Assembly: GCA_946186505.1 (NCBI GenBank)
Contig: CAMHNI010000002.1
Location: 154,196 to 218,195 of the forward strand
Direction of reading: 5' to 3'
DNA length: 64,000 bases
DNA from: an uncultured Prevotellaceae bacterium
Lineage (GTDB): Bacteria; Bacteroidota; Bacteroidia; Bacteroidales; Bacteroidaceae
A model generated the notes under the pieces. The model saw nothing but the letters and a program-made list of their open reading frames with translations, ran no database searches and was not told the origin of the DNA. Within the stretch, counting starts at the first letter, position 1. Each line of letters opens with the position of its first letter. The translations under genes and the position numbers were made by a program. This document shows, in pieces, positions 53,501 to 61,804 of the stretch.

Positions 53501-54318
53501 CGCTTCGGTGCGTCACCAGTCACCAACGTGTCGCCGAAGTCCTTATACAACTCCATCTCCAACATGTCAGGGATGTCGTCCTCTTCGCCTTCTTCGTTTT
53601 CGTTTTCGTTATCGTTTCCGTTCTTCTTCTTTCTCTTTTTCAATGTCCGGCGTAGCCACTCTTCGCCGCCAACAAGCACGCCGCCAATGACGATGGGGAT
53701 GATGTACCTCTCGCCGCCACCTTCGTCCTTGGCATTGTTGTCTTCTGTATGATGCAGACTGAGACCGTCGAGTTTCAGTTTCAAGAAGAGATGTGTCTCC
53801 GTAACGTTGCTGCCTAACTGCACCGTACTGTAGGCGGTAACCATCAGCGTCGAGTCAGTCACCGAGGGGTCGGCCTTCTGGAAGTCGGCACAGTTAAAGG
53901 TGTAAACCACCTTGTCCAACGAGTTGTCGTACGTGCGGCTTGTCTTGGTGAACTGCAGTTCGTCGTCGCTACGTTCGGCATCGCCGTTGCGGGCCTGATT
54001 GCCCATCAGCACGTCGATGCTCTTAAACTCCAATTCCTGTGCATCGCCATTACACGCCACCCACTCCATCGTGACGGTGATGTTGCCACTGGGGGCTGCA
54101 TGTCCCTCAAGCTGGGCGTAGTCGCCGCCTTGGCCCGAAGCCTTGATACTGTCGGCACCCTCAATGGTGAACCGCACCTTGTATGCTCCGCCATTGTGGG
54201 TTAGCTCGATGGAATAAGGTGCTGTGCCAGCATCTTCCTCGGCAGCCATAGGGAGGACGGTCACACCAAGCAGGGCGACAAGTGCCAGCAACCATTTCTT
54301 GAAACGTTCTGTCGCCAT
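50548..54318 (-). CDS. Giant membrane-anchored protein with long helical tail (1256 residues)
   Basis: Signal peptide (WLLALVALLGVTVLPMAA), a beta-rich extracytoplasmic part (about 28-200), one membrane span (IIPIVIGGVLVGG near 203-222), then a basic patch (RRTLKKRKKK) and an acidic linker. Further Ig-like beta domains follow to about residue 640, and then mainly helix. The tail includes glycine/alanine-rich hydrophobic helices around 780-850 (SVATLGLFDVATGTIEVIGA and the following stretch) and a conserved-looking SITFDRDVTYFYID near 1030. This resembles the layout of polymorphic-toxin or effector proteins, but no nuclease or other catalytic family was recognised. The 744-residue protein at 58981 has the same plan. 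Confidence 0.7.
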   Translation of the reverse strand: MATERFKKWLLALVALLGVTVLPMAAEEDAGTAPYSIELTHNGGAYKVRFTIEGADSIKASGQGGDYAQLEGHAAPSGNITVTMEWVACNGDAQELEFKSIDVLMGNQARNGDAERSDDELQFTKTSRTYDNSLDKVVYTFNCADFQKADPSVTDSTLMVTAYSTVQLGSNVTETHLFLKLKLDGLSLHHTEDNNAKDEGGGERYIIPIVIGGVLVGGEEWLRRTLKKRKKKNGNDNENENEEGEEDDIPDMLEMELYKDFGDTLVTGDAPKRVSACIVRHPKDGGPEYVDKRLTQMIQIFADDGYTAVEEEGVINGWKCALVQAPDWETPPEEGIVQFRVASPEASYTNRIHFKIQKGQVVFGQDNLTLPAMYDKEIRLPFLVTGIKPTDGAEITATVSGKRLKMNDQKAKEENWGKEDFAIDYTVDVEWSKQNNYWEAVIRDIWQDEKENEQYQPGDFLEYNLAVEAKTKQGLVIKGKLPLYRFYMGLAFQMEGNNVGCYLEEYDPVHHIDSLLVQKQDDKEVTPAETRCWLRYYTWDENTNHMVIINPALQEDRMADTEDGKRLDRAFQVIAYDKNQQERVNKLGLQLVVKYNSKGEPYYILRCRFGVLNAPNRIFGYIQCRCILGGKECVATRPVLLLSQPKPSFRSPAELAQWQKKNNQTRDRLEEIDREIYQLGLYDRLAPLVNYLHLHLDAYEQNSRYGFDERCVKAIMRTYHHVLEGEQQETNSHALVACDSLEEEVWEYFKCMRTTIDDMGTWQKLFISVATLGLFDVATGTIEVIGAMKDYVDKGGDSVFGAFFVGVKIVTAKYLMEKAMNVGMSAAKNYLKSGGDVRMTWKATKVDAKKMLAEELNSVKVFGKKLQAAETAKVANKTAQQKADEIAEAAKNRPRVNPEKYKDDVMTYGRKRAQQNLQDLQDAVDICKANPTEANILKRNQMIIKCQKDKQTMMILKGQKNFETIDAANLGVNFGECRKAVNTHLDKVYKATDNRMKHYLSKEVPGLKPEDIKILGATSSDKMKLLSGKSITFDRDVTYFYIDKVTGKKVYFPQKATEKLYAREFYQVAQGGATANFNPLKDPVGGVLKNFSKEMDQTIVEDVLKHPESYGVDLDRMIKAALHGEKLKDPTKVAEAVFYKGKERFVTAAKIMKEAQRAGSAVEKLDLEATAIGEMIEGCRQQVKVFKLLDSRNIARMTVNGESRIPNSLREGIAVLEKLAVDGSITFSQASDSLARMGQNFETIFVGMYRAVGDIG

Positions 54319-54331
54319 AAGTTCAGTTGGT

Positions 54332-55579
54332 CTATTTTGCTAATTTAAACTCCATAAAAAGCTTGCCCTTATCAAAGATACTAAAAGACTTGCCATCGGA
54401 GTTCGCATAGAACAAGCACAAGGGCTTCTTCTCAAATTCGATGTCTTCTTCGTCGCAGTTGTACATGGCATAGATGCTATGACCACAGTAACCGATAAAA
54501 GTCTTTTGTATGTTGGAGAAGTCGTCGTCAGCGTGTGCTGTCACTTTCGCCAATATCAACATATTTTCTCCCTCATAAGGTTCAAACACATAGGTGAGTG
54601 TGTGCATCTCTCCTTTGGCTTCAAGTTGAGTCGTATAAGTGCCGTATTGGATGGTATTGTTTTCATCCTTTATCGGGTATTCATGCTCCTCGTTCGCTGA
54701 GGTCAAACCAGCCTCACTTAAACAGAGCGTGTGAGCACGACTCAACAGCGTACCAGAACCTTGGCCTTTGTGCACAGGTGGGGGATCCTTACGCTTCAAG
54801 ATGTACTGACCTCCATCAATCATCATGATGGACTTGCGGTCAGGCATCGCGTAGAAGTAGTTCTGAACTTTGTTGCGTTCAACATGAGTGTCGTACTTGT
54901 AGGTGGCATAAATACTGTTGCCACAATAGCAATAGACCCCATCCCTGACAACGGGATGTCCATTGGCCTTCATGACAACCTTTCCCACCATCTTTCCGTC
55001 CTGCTTGGGCTTCAGGATGATATTGATGATGTAGCCCTGGGCTTCACCCACATAGTCGCCGGCCAGCGGTGCCACGTCATCGGTGGTCTTCGGGAAGCCT
55101 CTTGCCTCAACCAGCGAATCGACAGCAGCCGGACTCATGATGCGCTCGAAGGTCGCGGGGTTCTGATCGTCCTTTTCGCCGCCGTCGCCGCTGTCGCCGT
55201 CGATATACTTCGCAAAGAGCCACAAGGCACCGACGAGTGCGACCATGATACCCACTGTCCACAAAAGCAGACGCCTCAGACAGCCGCCCTTCTTTTTCTT
55301 CTTCTCGGGCTCCTGCTTTTTCGGCTGCTCGGCTTTTCTCCTTCTCTCAGCCATGTCGCCCCAGACGCCGCCGCTCCTCTCCCGGCGGGGCGGCGTGCTC
55401 TCCCGTCGTGGCGTAGTCCCCTCCTCCTTCTCGGGAGCTCCTTCACGCTGAAGGTGTATACGTTCCCAGCGTGGGGGATCTGGCCTGTTGTCGTCAGCCT
55501 TCTTCAACGGTGCGCCACAGCCACCACAGAACAGCGCGTCGTCGTTGTTCTGGTGTCCGCATTTTCCACAATATGCCAT
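54332..55579 (-). CDS. Zinc-ribbon membrane protein with duplicated beta domain (415 residues)
   Basis: N-terminal zinc ribbon, C4 and C7 in CGKCGHQ paired with C18 and C21 in FCGGCGAP. A charged, arginine-rich linker follows to about residue 100, then one membrane span (LLLWTVGIMVALVGALWLFA) and an extracytoplasmic part with two copies of one domain: YCGNSIYATYKYD leading to FYAMPDRKSIMMIDGG, and YCGHSIYAMYNCD leading to LFYANSDGKSFSIFD. Stop and start are 13 bases from the giant protein gene. Function unknown; zinc ribbons of this type usually mediate protein or nucleic-acid contacts on the cytoplasmic side. Confidence 0.72.
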   Translation of the reverse strand: MAYCGKCGHQNNDDALFCGGCGAPLKKADDNRPDPPRWERIHLQREGAPEKEEGTTPRRESTPPRRERSGGVWGDMAERRRKAEQPKKQEPEKKKKKGGCLRRLLLWTVGIMVALVGALWLFAKYIDGDSGDGGEKDDQNPATFERIMSPAAVDSLVEARGFPKTTDDVAPLAGDYVGEAQGYIINIILKPKQDGKMVGKVVMKANGHPVVRDGVYCYCGNSIYATYKYDTHVERNKVQNYFYAMPDRKSIMMIDGGQYILKRKDPPPVHKGQGSGTLLSRAHTLCLSEAGLTSANEEHEYPIKDENNTIQYGTYTTQLEAKGEMHTLTYVFEPYEGENMLILAKVTAHADDDFSNIQKTFIGYCGHSIYAMYNCDEEDIEFEKKPLCLFYANSDGKSFSIFDKGKLFMEFKLAK

Positions 55580-55590
55580 ATCAATTCTAA

Positions 55591-56097
55591 TCAGTTGATG
55601 TTAAAGATGTCGCCCTCGATGTCGCTGGTGCCTATCAACCCTTCTTTTCCGCTCTTTAGGAATTCATTGCGCACTTTCTGCATATACTGGTAGCTTGCAT
55701 AGTCAACGGCGATATAAAATCCCTTTGTTGATGTATTGTAAGGACCGCTCTCGCTCTGAATGTTGAACTTCTTCAGAAGGGCTGTCTGTAGTTCGCCGCT
55801 GCTGGCCACGTGTGCTTTGATTTTAGAGTCGAAGGCAGTAATCTGCTTGGCAAAATTCTGCTGCTCATTTGGCGTAAGAACCTTGACGGCGTTGATGTTC
55901 TTATTTCCCTGGTTCGGCTTTCTTGTGATGCAGAGGTAGTCGTACAGGGTGACGGGATAGTTCATGACGGCATATTTTTTGTCAACCACCACGAACTTTG
56001 CTGCGAAATTGGCAATAATTCTTTTTTTGTCAGTCTGTGCCGATACTGTTGTTGCTATGGCAATGAGAGCCACAATTGCTAATAATACCTTTTTCAT
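55591..56097 (-). CDS. Small exported protein (168 residues)
   Basis: The signal peptide LLAIVALIAIATTVSAQ places the start at ATG 56097; a longer open frame to 56199 would add 34 residues from the neighbouring gene's end and is rejected. The mature part has FAAKFVVVDKKYAVMNYPV and a helical segment with QNFAKQITAFDSKIKAHVAS. Likely periplasmic. No family recognised. Confidence 0.62.
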   Translation of the reverse strand: MKKVLLAIVALIAIATTVSAQTDKKRIIANFAAKFVVVDKKYAVMNYPVTLYDYLCITRKPNQGNKNINAVKVLTPNEQQNFAKQITAFDSKIKAHVASSGELQTALLKKFNIQSESGPYNTSTKGFYIAVDYASYQYMQKVRNEFLKSGKEGLIGTSDIEGDIFNIN

Positions 56098-56122
56098 AGT
56101 TGTAATTGTTTTAAGTGAATAA

Positions 56123-57175
56123 CTATTTTTTATGATATACTTCGGTAACGCCGGCGCCTGAGACGCGTAGGGTGCGACCGCCGTCGAGTACGACAGCATG
56201 CCAGCAGTCGAAATCGTTTTTGACGTTAAACAGTGAGTAGGCGCTGCTACCGAACGACTTCACCGTGTAGTCGGCCTCGAAGTTGATGTCCTTGGGGTAA
56301 GCCTGATGAGCCGTGCCGTGGATGGTGCCGTCATCATCGGTGGCCAGCTGGAATACCCATGACTTGCCGCCATCGTCGACGTAGCTTGCTCCGTTCTGAG
56401 GGAGCTGGTTACTACCGTTGATGCAGCGTACCGACTTGTCCCACGAGCCGTCGCTACCGGCGTAGAAGCCGTCGTGAGCGTAGTTGTCCTTCATCTTGCA
56501 GCCGCTGACGTCTACATAGTAGAGCTTGTTACCGTCCTTCACCCACTGGCTGCGTGCATACTCGCCGCTGGGGAAGGTGTAGGCCTCCTCACCCGACTGC
56601 AGTGTCTCAAACTTGCCGCCGTGGTCGCCCATCTTGATGGCGTAGCGTTCTGGGGTGTAGTCGGGGTCGATGCTGCTCACAGCGTGGTCGAAGCTGGCCG
56701 CCGTCTTGAAGATGGCCATCCGGCCGTCGCGGGTCACGCGGATGCTGTCGGCACCCGGATAGACGAAGATGGTGATGCCGCAGTCGGTCTCGCTGCCAGC
56801 CTGATAGAGCACATAGCAGTTTTTTTCCGCTCCCGAGCGCAGCTCGTACATGTCACGCCCCTGCATGCCATTGCCCATGAAGTGGGCAATGTTGATAGGC
56901 TCTGAACCGTCGCCCGAGACACCAAGCACGAAGCCCCACTTGTCGCCCGTCGCCAGATTGATGTAGTCGGTATCAGCCAGTGGCATCCGTTCTTCGTCGT
57001 CAGACAAGCCGAACGGCGCTGCCAGTGCATCCTCGGTCACGGTGGATTCATCCTCCTCACCGGGGTGCTTGTCCGAATGCTTTGACATTTCTATCGTGAA
57101 GAGAACCATCAAGGGAATGACGATGGCTGCCATGATGCAGTAGACGATGCAGCCTTTTTTCCAACAGCTTTTCAT
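56123..57175 (-). CDS. Membrane-anchored protein (350 residues), paralogue of 48245 product
   Basis: One N-terminal membrane helix (YCIMAAIVIPLMVLFTIEM) and an extracytoplasmic beta-rich part. It has the cluster motif ITIFVYPGADSIRVTRDG and shares SQWVKDGNKLYYVDVSGC with the lipoprotein at 48245 (SQWIKEGKELVYIDASGC). Its ATG overlaps the stop of the TerB-like gene by 4 bases, so the two are translationally coupled. Function unknown. Confidence 0.68.
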   Translation of the reverse strand: MKSCWKKGCIVYCIMAAIVIPLMVLFTIEMSKHSDKHPGEEDESTVTEDALAAPFGLSDDEERMPLADTDYINLATGDKWGFVLGVSGDGSEPINIAHFMGNGMQGRDMYELRSGAEKNCYVLYQAGSETDCGITIFVYPGADSIRVTRDGRMAIFKTAASFDHAVSSIDPDYTPERYAIKMGDHGGKFETLQSGEEAYTFPSGEYARSQWVKDGNKLYYVDVSGCKMKDNYAHDGFYAGSDGSWDKSVRCINGSNQLPQNGASYVDDGGKSWVFQLATDDDGTIHGTAHQAYPKDINFEADYTVKSFGSSAYSLFNVKNDFDCWHAVVLDGGRTLRVSGAGVTEVYHKK

Positions 57176-57966
57176 AGGCCAAACTCTTTACGCCACAGGT
57201 TGTAATAATCCTCAGTCCGCGTGTCATCGCGCCGATTGGCCTCAATGATCTTGCTGACCAGCCAGTCGATGCTCTCCAACGTCCCTATGCGGTCTTTGTC
57301 GTCTAACTCGTCAGTGAAGCGATGGGTCATGGCCATGATGTCATGGATGGTGCATGGACGCTCAATGCCGTCGAATATAAACTCGATGGCATCCGTGGAA
57401 TTCTCTTCCATGCCGTCGAGGTATTCGTACACCATCTCCTTGAACGTTTCAATCTCCTCGCTCTCCTGCTCGGTGTAGTCGCCGTCGCAGTTAGCGAAGA
57501 ACAGGGCAGTCTGTGCCGTGAGACGTGTCAGACAGAGCATGTGCAGGTCATCCTCGTTCTGAATGTCGAAGTCGCGGGCCAGACGCTCCATATAGTCATC
57601 GGGCAGGGCGATGGGTGCCACGTAGGGTTCTTCGTCGTCAGACGGCTCCGACTCCCCCTTCTCTATCATGGCCAGTCGCTCAGCCCTGAGCTGTTCGGCC
57701 TTGCGCTCACGCTCTTCCTGCTCGGCTTTGCGCTCGGCTCGCTCCTGCTCGCGGTTGGCTTTTGCCTCGGCAACCCTGTCCTTCAGTTTGCCAAAGACAC
57801 CCTCGGCCTTGCTGACGAGGTTCACCATACCAGCTCCCAGGCTGTTGATGTCCCTACCGAAGTCACTGGCCAGACGATTGAACGTGCCGTCATCGACTCT
57901 TTTCTTGATTCCCTCACTCATGCTGTTTGTAGCATTGTTAATCAGATTTTTCAAAAATGATGCCAT
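57172..57966 (-). CDS. TerB-like domain protein with coiled-coil (264 residues)
   Basis: Cytoplasmic: no signal or membrane helix. Residues 1-60 are amphipathic helix, followed by a highly charged coiled coil (AKANREQERAERKAEQEERE, about 68-105). The C-terminal domain contains ALFFANCDGDYTEQESEEIE, the acidic helix pattern of TerB/DjlA-type domains (ADG..sE.E.. type). Such domains are membrane-proximal metal- or stress-response modules in tellurite-resistance-like systems. The family call is from the motif only. Confidence 0.62.
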   Translation of the reverse strand: MASFLKNLINNATNSMSEGIKKRVDDGTFNRLASDFGRDINSLGAGMVNLVSKAEGVFGKLKDRVAEAKANREQERAERKAEQEERERKAEQLRAERLAMIEKGESEPSDDEEPYVAPIALPDDYMERLARDFDIQNEDDLHMLCLTRLTAQTALFFANCDGDYTEQESEEIETFKEMVYEYLDGMEENSTDAIEFIFDGIERPCTIHDIMAMTHRFTDELDDKDRIGTLESIDWLVSKIIEANRRDDTRTEDYYNLWRKEFGL

Positions 57967-58001
57967 AATTGTATAGTTATAGGTTTGTTATTATTGCGGT
58001 G

Positions 58002-58601
58002 TTATCCAAACACGGATTTGGCTAATTCCCCGGCAACGTCCTTGGCAATACCGCTGGCCTTGCGGGCAACCTTAGCAGAGACTTTCTCCTTCTTGGCCTC
58101 TTCCTCAGTGATGACGTTGCTGTCGGAGTGGTTAGAGAAGATGACCGTGCCGCAGTCGGGACAGAAGTTCGCATTGCGGCTCACCCCTCGGCCACACATG
58201 GCACATACTGCTGACGGCCCTGGAATAGCGTTCTGGGCACGGGCCTTGAACACGTCCTTCACCTTGCCCAACGACCAGAAGAAGAGCCAGATAATCCAGA
58301 AGCCCCAGAGAATGACATAGACATACTTGCGTTCATCCACGAAGGTGACGTCCATAAAGAAATACATAATGCAGCACCAGCCAAAGGCAAAGAGAACGCT
58401 GAAGAGCACATACTTGACGATGAAGCTGATGACGGTGTAGTGTAGCGGCCCTAAGCCGGGATGAGCCTTCACCCGCTTGCCCACAGGCTTGTTGGGGGAG
58501 TTGTAGTATGCCCCGCAGTGCGGACATTTGCTCCTGCCTACATGTTGTCGTCCACCGCAGTTCCAGCAGTAGAGGTCGCCTCGTCCGAATAACTTATGCA
58601 T
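58002..58601 (-). CDS. Double zinc-ribbon membrane protein (199 residues)
   Basis: N-terminal zinc ribbon (CWNCGGRQHVGRSKCPHCG), two membrane spans (VKYVLFSVLFAFGWCCIMYF and VYVILWGFWIIWLFFWSLG), then a second zinc ribbon (CAMCGRGVSRNANFCPDCG) and a lysine/alanine-rich tail. Both ribbons would face the same side, most likely the cytoplasm. It sits directly upstream of the TerB-like gene and after another zinc-ribbon gene. Function unknown. Confidence 0.7.
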   Translation of the reverse strand: MHKLFGRGDLYCWNCGGRQHVGRSKCPHCGAYYNSPNKPVGKRVKAHPGLGPLHYTVISFIVKYVLFSVLFAFGWCCIMYFFMDVTFVDERKYVYVILWGFWIIWLFFWSLGKVKDVFKARAQNAIPGPSAVCAMCGRGVSRNANFCPDCGTVIFSNHSDSNVITEEEAKKEKVSAKVARKASGIAKDVAGELAKSVFG

Positions 58602-58623
58602 AGTCTATTGTATTAATTCTTCC

Positions 58624-58962
58624 TTATCCTATCTTCTTGCCACAGTTCCTGCAGAAGCTGTCACCCTCAACCAACGGTTTGCCGCAGTACTGACAGAAGC
58701 GGTTGCCGCTGCTTTGGGTGCCATCGGGATGCTGTTCGGCCTTCAGCTGTTCGAAGGCCTGGCGCAGCCGCTCGCTGACGGCTATCAGAATCTCCTCGGC
58801 CTTGAACGCCTCGCCCTTGGGATTGGTGAAACGGTCGTGGGCCTCGTTGGCGGTGAAGAAAGTCTCTGTCAGCGTCAGCGGGTCGAGCACCACCAGGTTG
58901 CCCGCCTTTGTTATCTGTACGAATTTCTCGGCAGTTGTGCTTGTCTGTTCGTCGTTGTTCAT
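58624..58962 (-). CDS. Small zinc-ribbon protein (112 residues)
   Basis: Soluble. N-terminal half resembles a small strand-helix domain (KFVQITKAGNLVVLDPLTLT), followed by a helix and a C-terminal zinc ribbon (FCQYCGKPLVEGDSFCRNCG). Third zinc-ribbon protein of the cluster. It lies 18 bases after the 744-residue protein gene, so is cotranscribed. No further family recognised. Confidence 0.7.
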   Translation of the reverse strand: MNNDEQTSTTAEKFVQITKAGNLVVLDPLTLTETFFTANEAHDRFTNPKGEAFKAEEILIAVSERLRQAFEQLKAEQHPDGTQSSGNRFCQYCGKPLVEGDSFCRNCGKKIG

Positions 58963-58980
58963 TGTTCTCGTTTTCGTTTG

Positions 58981-61215
58981 TTATTCAAATACCAAGTTTA
59001 TTAATTCACCACGGCCGTCGTCAATACCATGCTTGATGTATTGCCCAGGTATGCTGTCAGGGTCTATCACCTTGCCCATGGCGTCTGAGGTGGTATGCTG
59101 TAACGCGTTCTTGGCAGTCTCCTTGATAATCGTCTTCGTTTTCGCGCCCTTGCCCCTTGCAACATCGATCAGCGTGTTGCTGACGGTGTCGATACCCGTC
59201 TTGGCGGCAACGCCCTGACCGAACGTGAGCGACTCGGGGAGCATCTGCTTGGCCGTCTCGCCACCGGCCTTGATAGCAACACGTGCCAAACCCTCGCCCC
59301 AGCTAGTACCGTCGGCTATTACCTGACCAAGTTCGTCAGCCGTATTGATGAGTCCCTGTGCAATCTTGGCGGCAATGACACCAGTGGGGTCGGGTGCCTT
59401 CTTGCCGTACCACTCGCCAACCTTGGCCGTGTATCCGGCAACCTTTCTGGTTGCCCAGACGGTATTATAGGCATAGTTCCAGTTCCTGGCTGTCCGGTCG
59501 GCAGCCTTCTTGTCCTTCAGGTCGTTTCCGTGCTGGTCGCTGATGGCTTTTCTGGTAGCGACGTGGCCCAGCGTCGAGTACTTCTGCTCCATAAGGTTCT
59601 CATACTTCTCCTTTTGGAGGTCATACTTGCGCCATTCGCGAGTGGTCACTTCCTGGCGGGCACGCCACTCATCGAATGTCTCGCCCTTCTCTGGCGCGAT
59701 GGGGTGCTTGATGCCCTCTGTCTTGACAAACTCCTCTATCAGGTGGTTGCGGTAGCTCTCGTAGCTCTCGCCTGGCTTTCGTTTCACCTTGGGTTTGGTC
59801 TTGGCCTTCTTCTTCTTGCGGCGCTTACGTATAACGGTCGCCGTCGTGCCGCCGATGACACCGACACCGACACCCGTGCCGATGGGAACCCAAGGAATGT
59901 TGCTACCACCCTCGTTGTCACCGCCGCCTTCGCCGCCTGTTTCCTCGTTGTCGCCGCCGCCTTCGAAGGGACTGCCCTCGTTGTTGCCATTCTTCTCCTC
60001 GAACTCGGCTGGCGAGCCCCATTCATATTCAAAGTAGTAATTATGGTTGAAGAAATAGAGTTTGCTTACCTCTTCATCTTTCTGAGGCACCTTATACTTG
60101 CCGTTTGTAAATCCGCTGTCAACTATTTTGTCGCCGTTTTTATTGATCAGGTTAACATACCATGCATCGTTGACACCACATGCCCTGACAACGTAATCGA
60201 TGTCAACAAAGAGTATGGCAGCCTTGACTGCTGTTTCATCTATGATGTTCTGGTCGCTCAAGAAGGAGGTAGTCGTGCTCAGATTTTTCGACAGTACTTC
60301 AATCTCCTTGCCCGGATACAGTATCTTGTCGGGGCAGATAAGCTGATACTCTACCGAGCCTTTCTCGCCTTTGCGCTCATAGATGCGGGGCTTGAATTTG
60401 ATAGCTTGGTTGGCTTGGCGCTGCAAGTTTCGCTGGAAGTCGCCCTTCATGCTCTTCACCACCTCGTAGCGACTCAGATAGAGGTCGCCGTTGCGCGTAG
60501 TCGTCACCTTTATCTGTTCGTTTTCGTCCAAGAAGTACGTGCCCAACCTGATGCCCTTGCTTTTCGTGCATACCCAGGCCTCCTCGGTGCTGACCCACTG
60601 GTAGCGGAACACCACGTCCATGCCGCCACACGACACGATGACGTTCATGATGTCGCTGCCGGCGTCTTTCATCGTCAAGGCATTGTTCTTCAGCGTCGCC
60701 GAGGCCTTCTTGCCGTCGGCCGCCCTGACCACCGACTCGCCGCCTTCGTCAGTAAACTCACCCGTGTAGCTGCGGTCGTCCTCGATGCGGTCGTCCTCCC
60801 AGTTCTCGGGCGTCCACGCCAGCTGGCCGTAGACCACGATGGCCCGACCCCAGATGCTGTTGCCGCGAGGCCCTGTGCCGCCGGGAGCCGACAGGCTGAT
60901 GCTGAGGGTCATCTCGTCGCCGGGCTTCACCTGCTTCGACAGGCCCTGTACCACGCCCGTGGCTTCAGCCCTAAACGACTGTCCGCCCTCCGTGTATTGG
61001 CGCGTAAGGGTAAAGTGCCCCTTGTCGTACTGATGCACCTCCTTGTCAGTACGGCTGCCGCCGCCTTCCTCCGTGCCGTCGGTCACGCCGAACACCGTGG
61101 CGTTGCGGAACTTCCAGTAGCCGCTCTCGCCCTGTACTTGGGCGACAGCACTCGCAGCGCACAGCAGCAGTGCCGCCATCGCTACTGTTACCTTATTATG
61201 TAGGTTCGTCATCAT
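58981..61215 (-). CDS. Large membrane-anchored protein with helical tail (744 residues)
   Basis: Signal peptide (VAMAALLLCAASAVAQ), a beta-rich extracytoplasmic region (about 26-400), a Gly/Asn/Glu linker, one membrane span (IPWVPIGTGVGVGVIGGTTA, about 437-460), a very basic patch (RKRRKKKKAKTKPKVKRK), and a ~270-residue helical tail. The tail has charged helices and then glycine/alanine-rich ones (GLINTADELGQVIADGTSWG onwards) like the pre-toxin regions of some effector proteins. Same overall plan as the 1256-residue protein at 50548. No catalytic motif recognised. It starts 7 bases after the small exported protein gene. Confidence 0.7.
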   Translation of the reverse strand: MMTNLHNKVTVAMAALLLCAASAVAQVQGESGYWKFRNATVFGVTDGTEEGGGSRTDKEVHQYDKGHFTLTRQYTEGGQSFRAEATGVVQGLSKQVKPGDEMTLSISLSAPGGTGPRGNSIWGRAIVVYGQLAWTPENWEDDRIEDDRSYTGEFTDEGGESVVRAADGKKASATLKNNALTMKDAGSDIMNVIVSCGGMDVVFRYQWVSTEEAWVCTKSKGIRLGTYFLDENEQIKVTTTRNGDLYLSRYEVVKSMKGDFQRNLQRQANQAIKFKPRIYERKGEKGSVEYQLICPDKILYPGKEIEVLSKNLSTTTSFLSDQNIIDETAVKAAILFVDIDYVVRACGVNDAWYVNLINKNGDKIVDSGFTNGKYKVPQKDEEVSKLYFFNHNYYFEYEWGSPAEFEEKNGNNEGSPFEGGGDNEETGGEGGGDNEGGSNIPWVPIGTGVGVGVIGGTTATVIRKRRKKKKAKTKPKVKRKPGESYESYRNHLIEEFVKTEGIKHPIAPEKGETFDEWRARQEVTTREWRKYDLQKEKYENLMEQKYSTLGHVATRKAISDQHGNDLKDKKAADRTARNWNYAYNTVWATRKVAGYTAKVGEWYGKKAPDPTGVIAAKIAQGLINTADELGQVIADGTSWGEGLARVAIKAGGETAKQMLPESLTFGQGVAAKTGIDTVSNTLIDVARGKGAKTKTIIKETAKNALQHTTSDAMGKVIDPDSIPGQYIKHGIDDGRGELINLVFE

Positions 61216-61222
61216 GGCATTG

Positions 61223-61702
61223 TTACCTCTTCAACCTGCACTCCATGGTCAATGGGAATGACAACGTATCAGACATCGGTACTTTCAGCCTCAGCTTCAG
61301 CTCAATGTACTCTTTCTCTGTCTTGCCCATAATCATGCCTTTCGGATTGTTGGTAATAGGGGAGTATTTGGCTCCGTGGTTGGTAATCGTCGTAAAGTCA
61401 GAAACCGGGATCGCCCATTGGAAGCCTTCAGCCTTTGGACCGCGCTGACCGTCGCTGCCGGGCATGTCGAGCATTGGCACTGGCATCTGTCCGCTGATGG
61501 TGAAAGGTTCCACCGACCGGCCCTTCTTTACATCGAAGACATACTTGCCGTCGGGTTTGATGGTCAGCACCGTCTCCGCGCTGCCGCCATGAGGGAAGTT
61601 GTCCATGATGCCCTTGAAAATCAAGGTCTCGCGCTGAGCCATTACGTTCATACACGCCATCAGCATGGCCAAGCATAATACGGTTTTCTTGATGGTTCTC
61701 AT
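61223..61702 (-). CDS. Small exported protein, first gene of the cluster (159 residues)
   Basis: Signal peptide (TVLCLAMLMACMNVMAQ) and a beta-rich mature part with ETVLTIKPDGKYVFDVKKGR and DFTTITNHGAKYSPITNNPK. Possibly periplasmic or surface-exposed. First gene after the regulator, about 34 bases downstream of a -7-like element, with the rest of the operon following at spacings of a few bases. No family recognised. Confidence 0.65.
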   Translation of the reverse strand: MRTIKKTVLCLAMLMACMNVMAQRETLIFKGIMDNFPHGGSAETVLTIKPDGKYVFDVKKGRSVEPFTISGQMPVPMLDMPGSDGQRGPKAEGFQWAIPVSDFTTITNHGAKYSPITNNPKGMIMGKTEKEYIELKLRLKVPMSDTLSFPLTMECRLKR

Positions 61703-61735
61703 AACATTATCTTTTTAGGGGTTACTAGTTTTCGG

Positions 61736-61743
61736 CAAAGATA
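61736..61743 (-). promoter_or_regulatory. -7 promoter element of the minus-strand cluster
   Basis: On the minus strand TATCTTTG, matching TAnnTTTG, 33 bases before ATG 61702. The -33 region coincides with the palindrome at 61751-61771, so regulator binding there could control entry into the cluster. Confidence 0.6.
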
Positions 61744-61771
61744 AAAAAAATGTTAGTCATCGGGACTAACA
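61743..61771 (-). terminator. Intrinsic terminator of the kelch-AraC gene
   Basis: On the minus strand TGTTAGTC-CCGAT-GACTAACA, an 8-bp perfect stem with 5-base loop, followed by eight T residues. Two more copies of the 8-mer at 61785-61792 and 61803-61810 form a second inverted pair overlapping the regulator's stop codon. Such repeated half-sites may also be an operator. Confidence 0.75.
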
Positions 61772-61804
61772 ATTTTTACAAAACGACTAACAAAACAATA
61801 ATTG

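Noticed and set aside
59530..61203. 557-residue + strand open frame
   Set aside because: It lies wholly antisense to the 744-residue protein gene, which has a signal peptide, membrane span and operon context; the + frame has leucine/valine/alanine-rich shadow composition.
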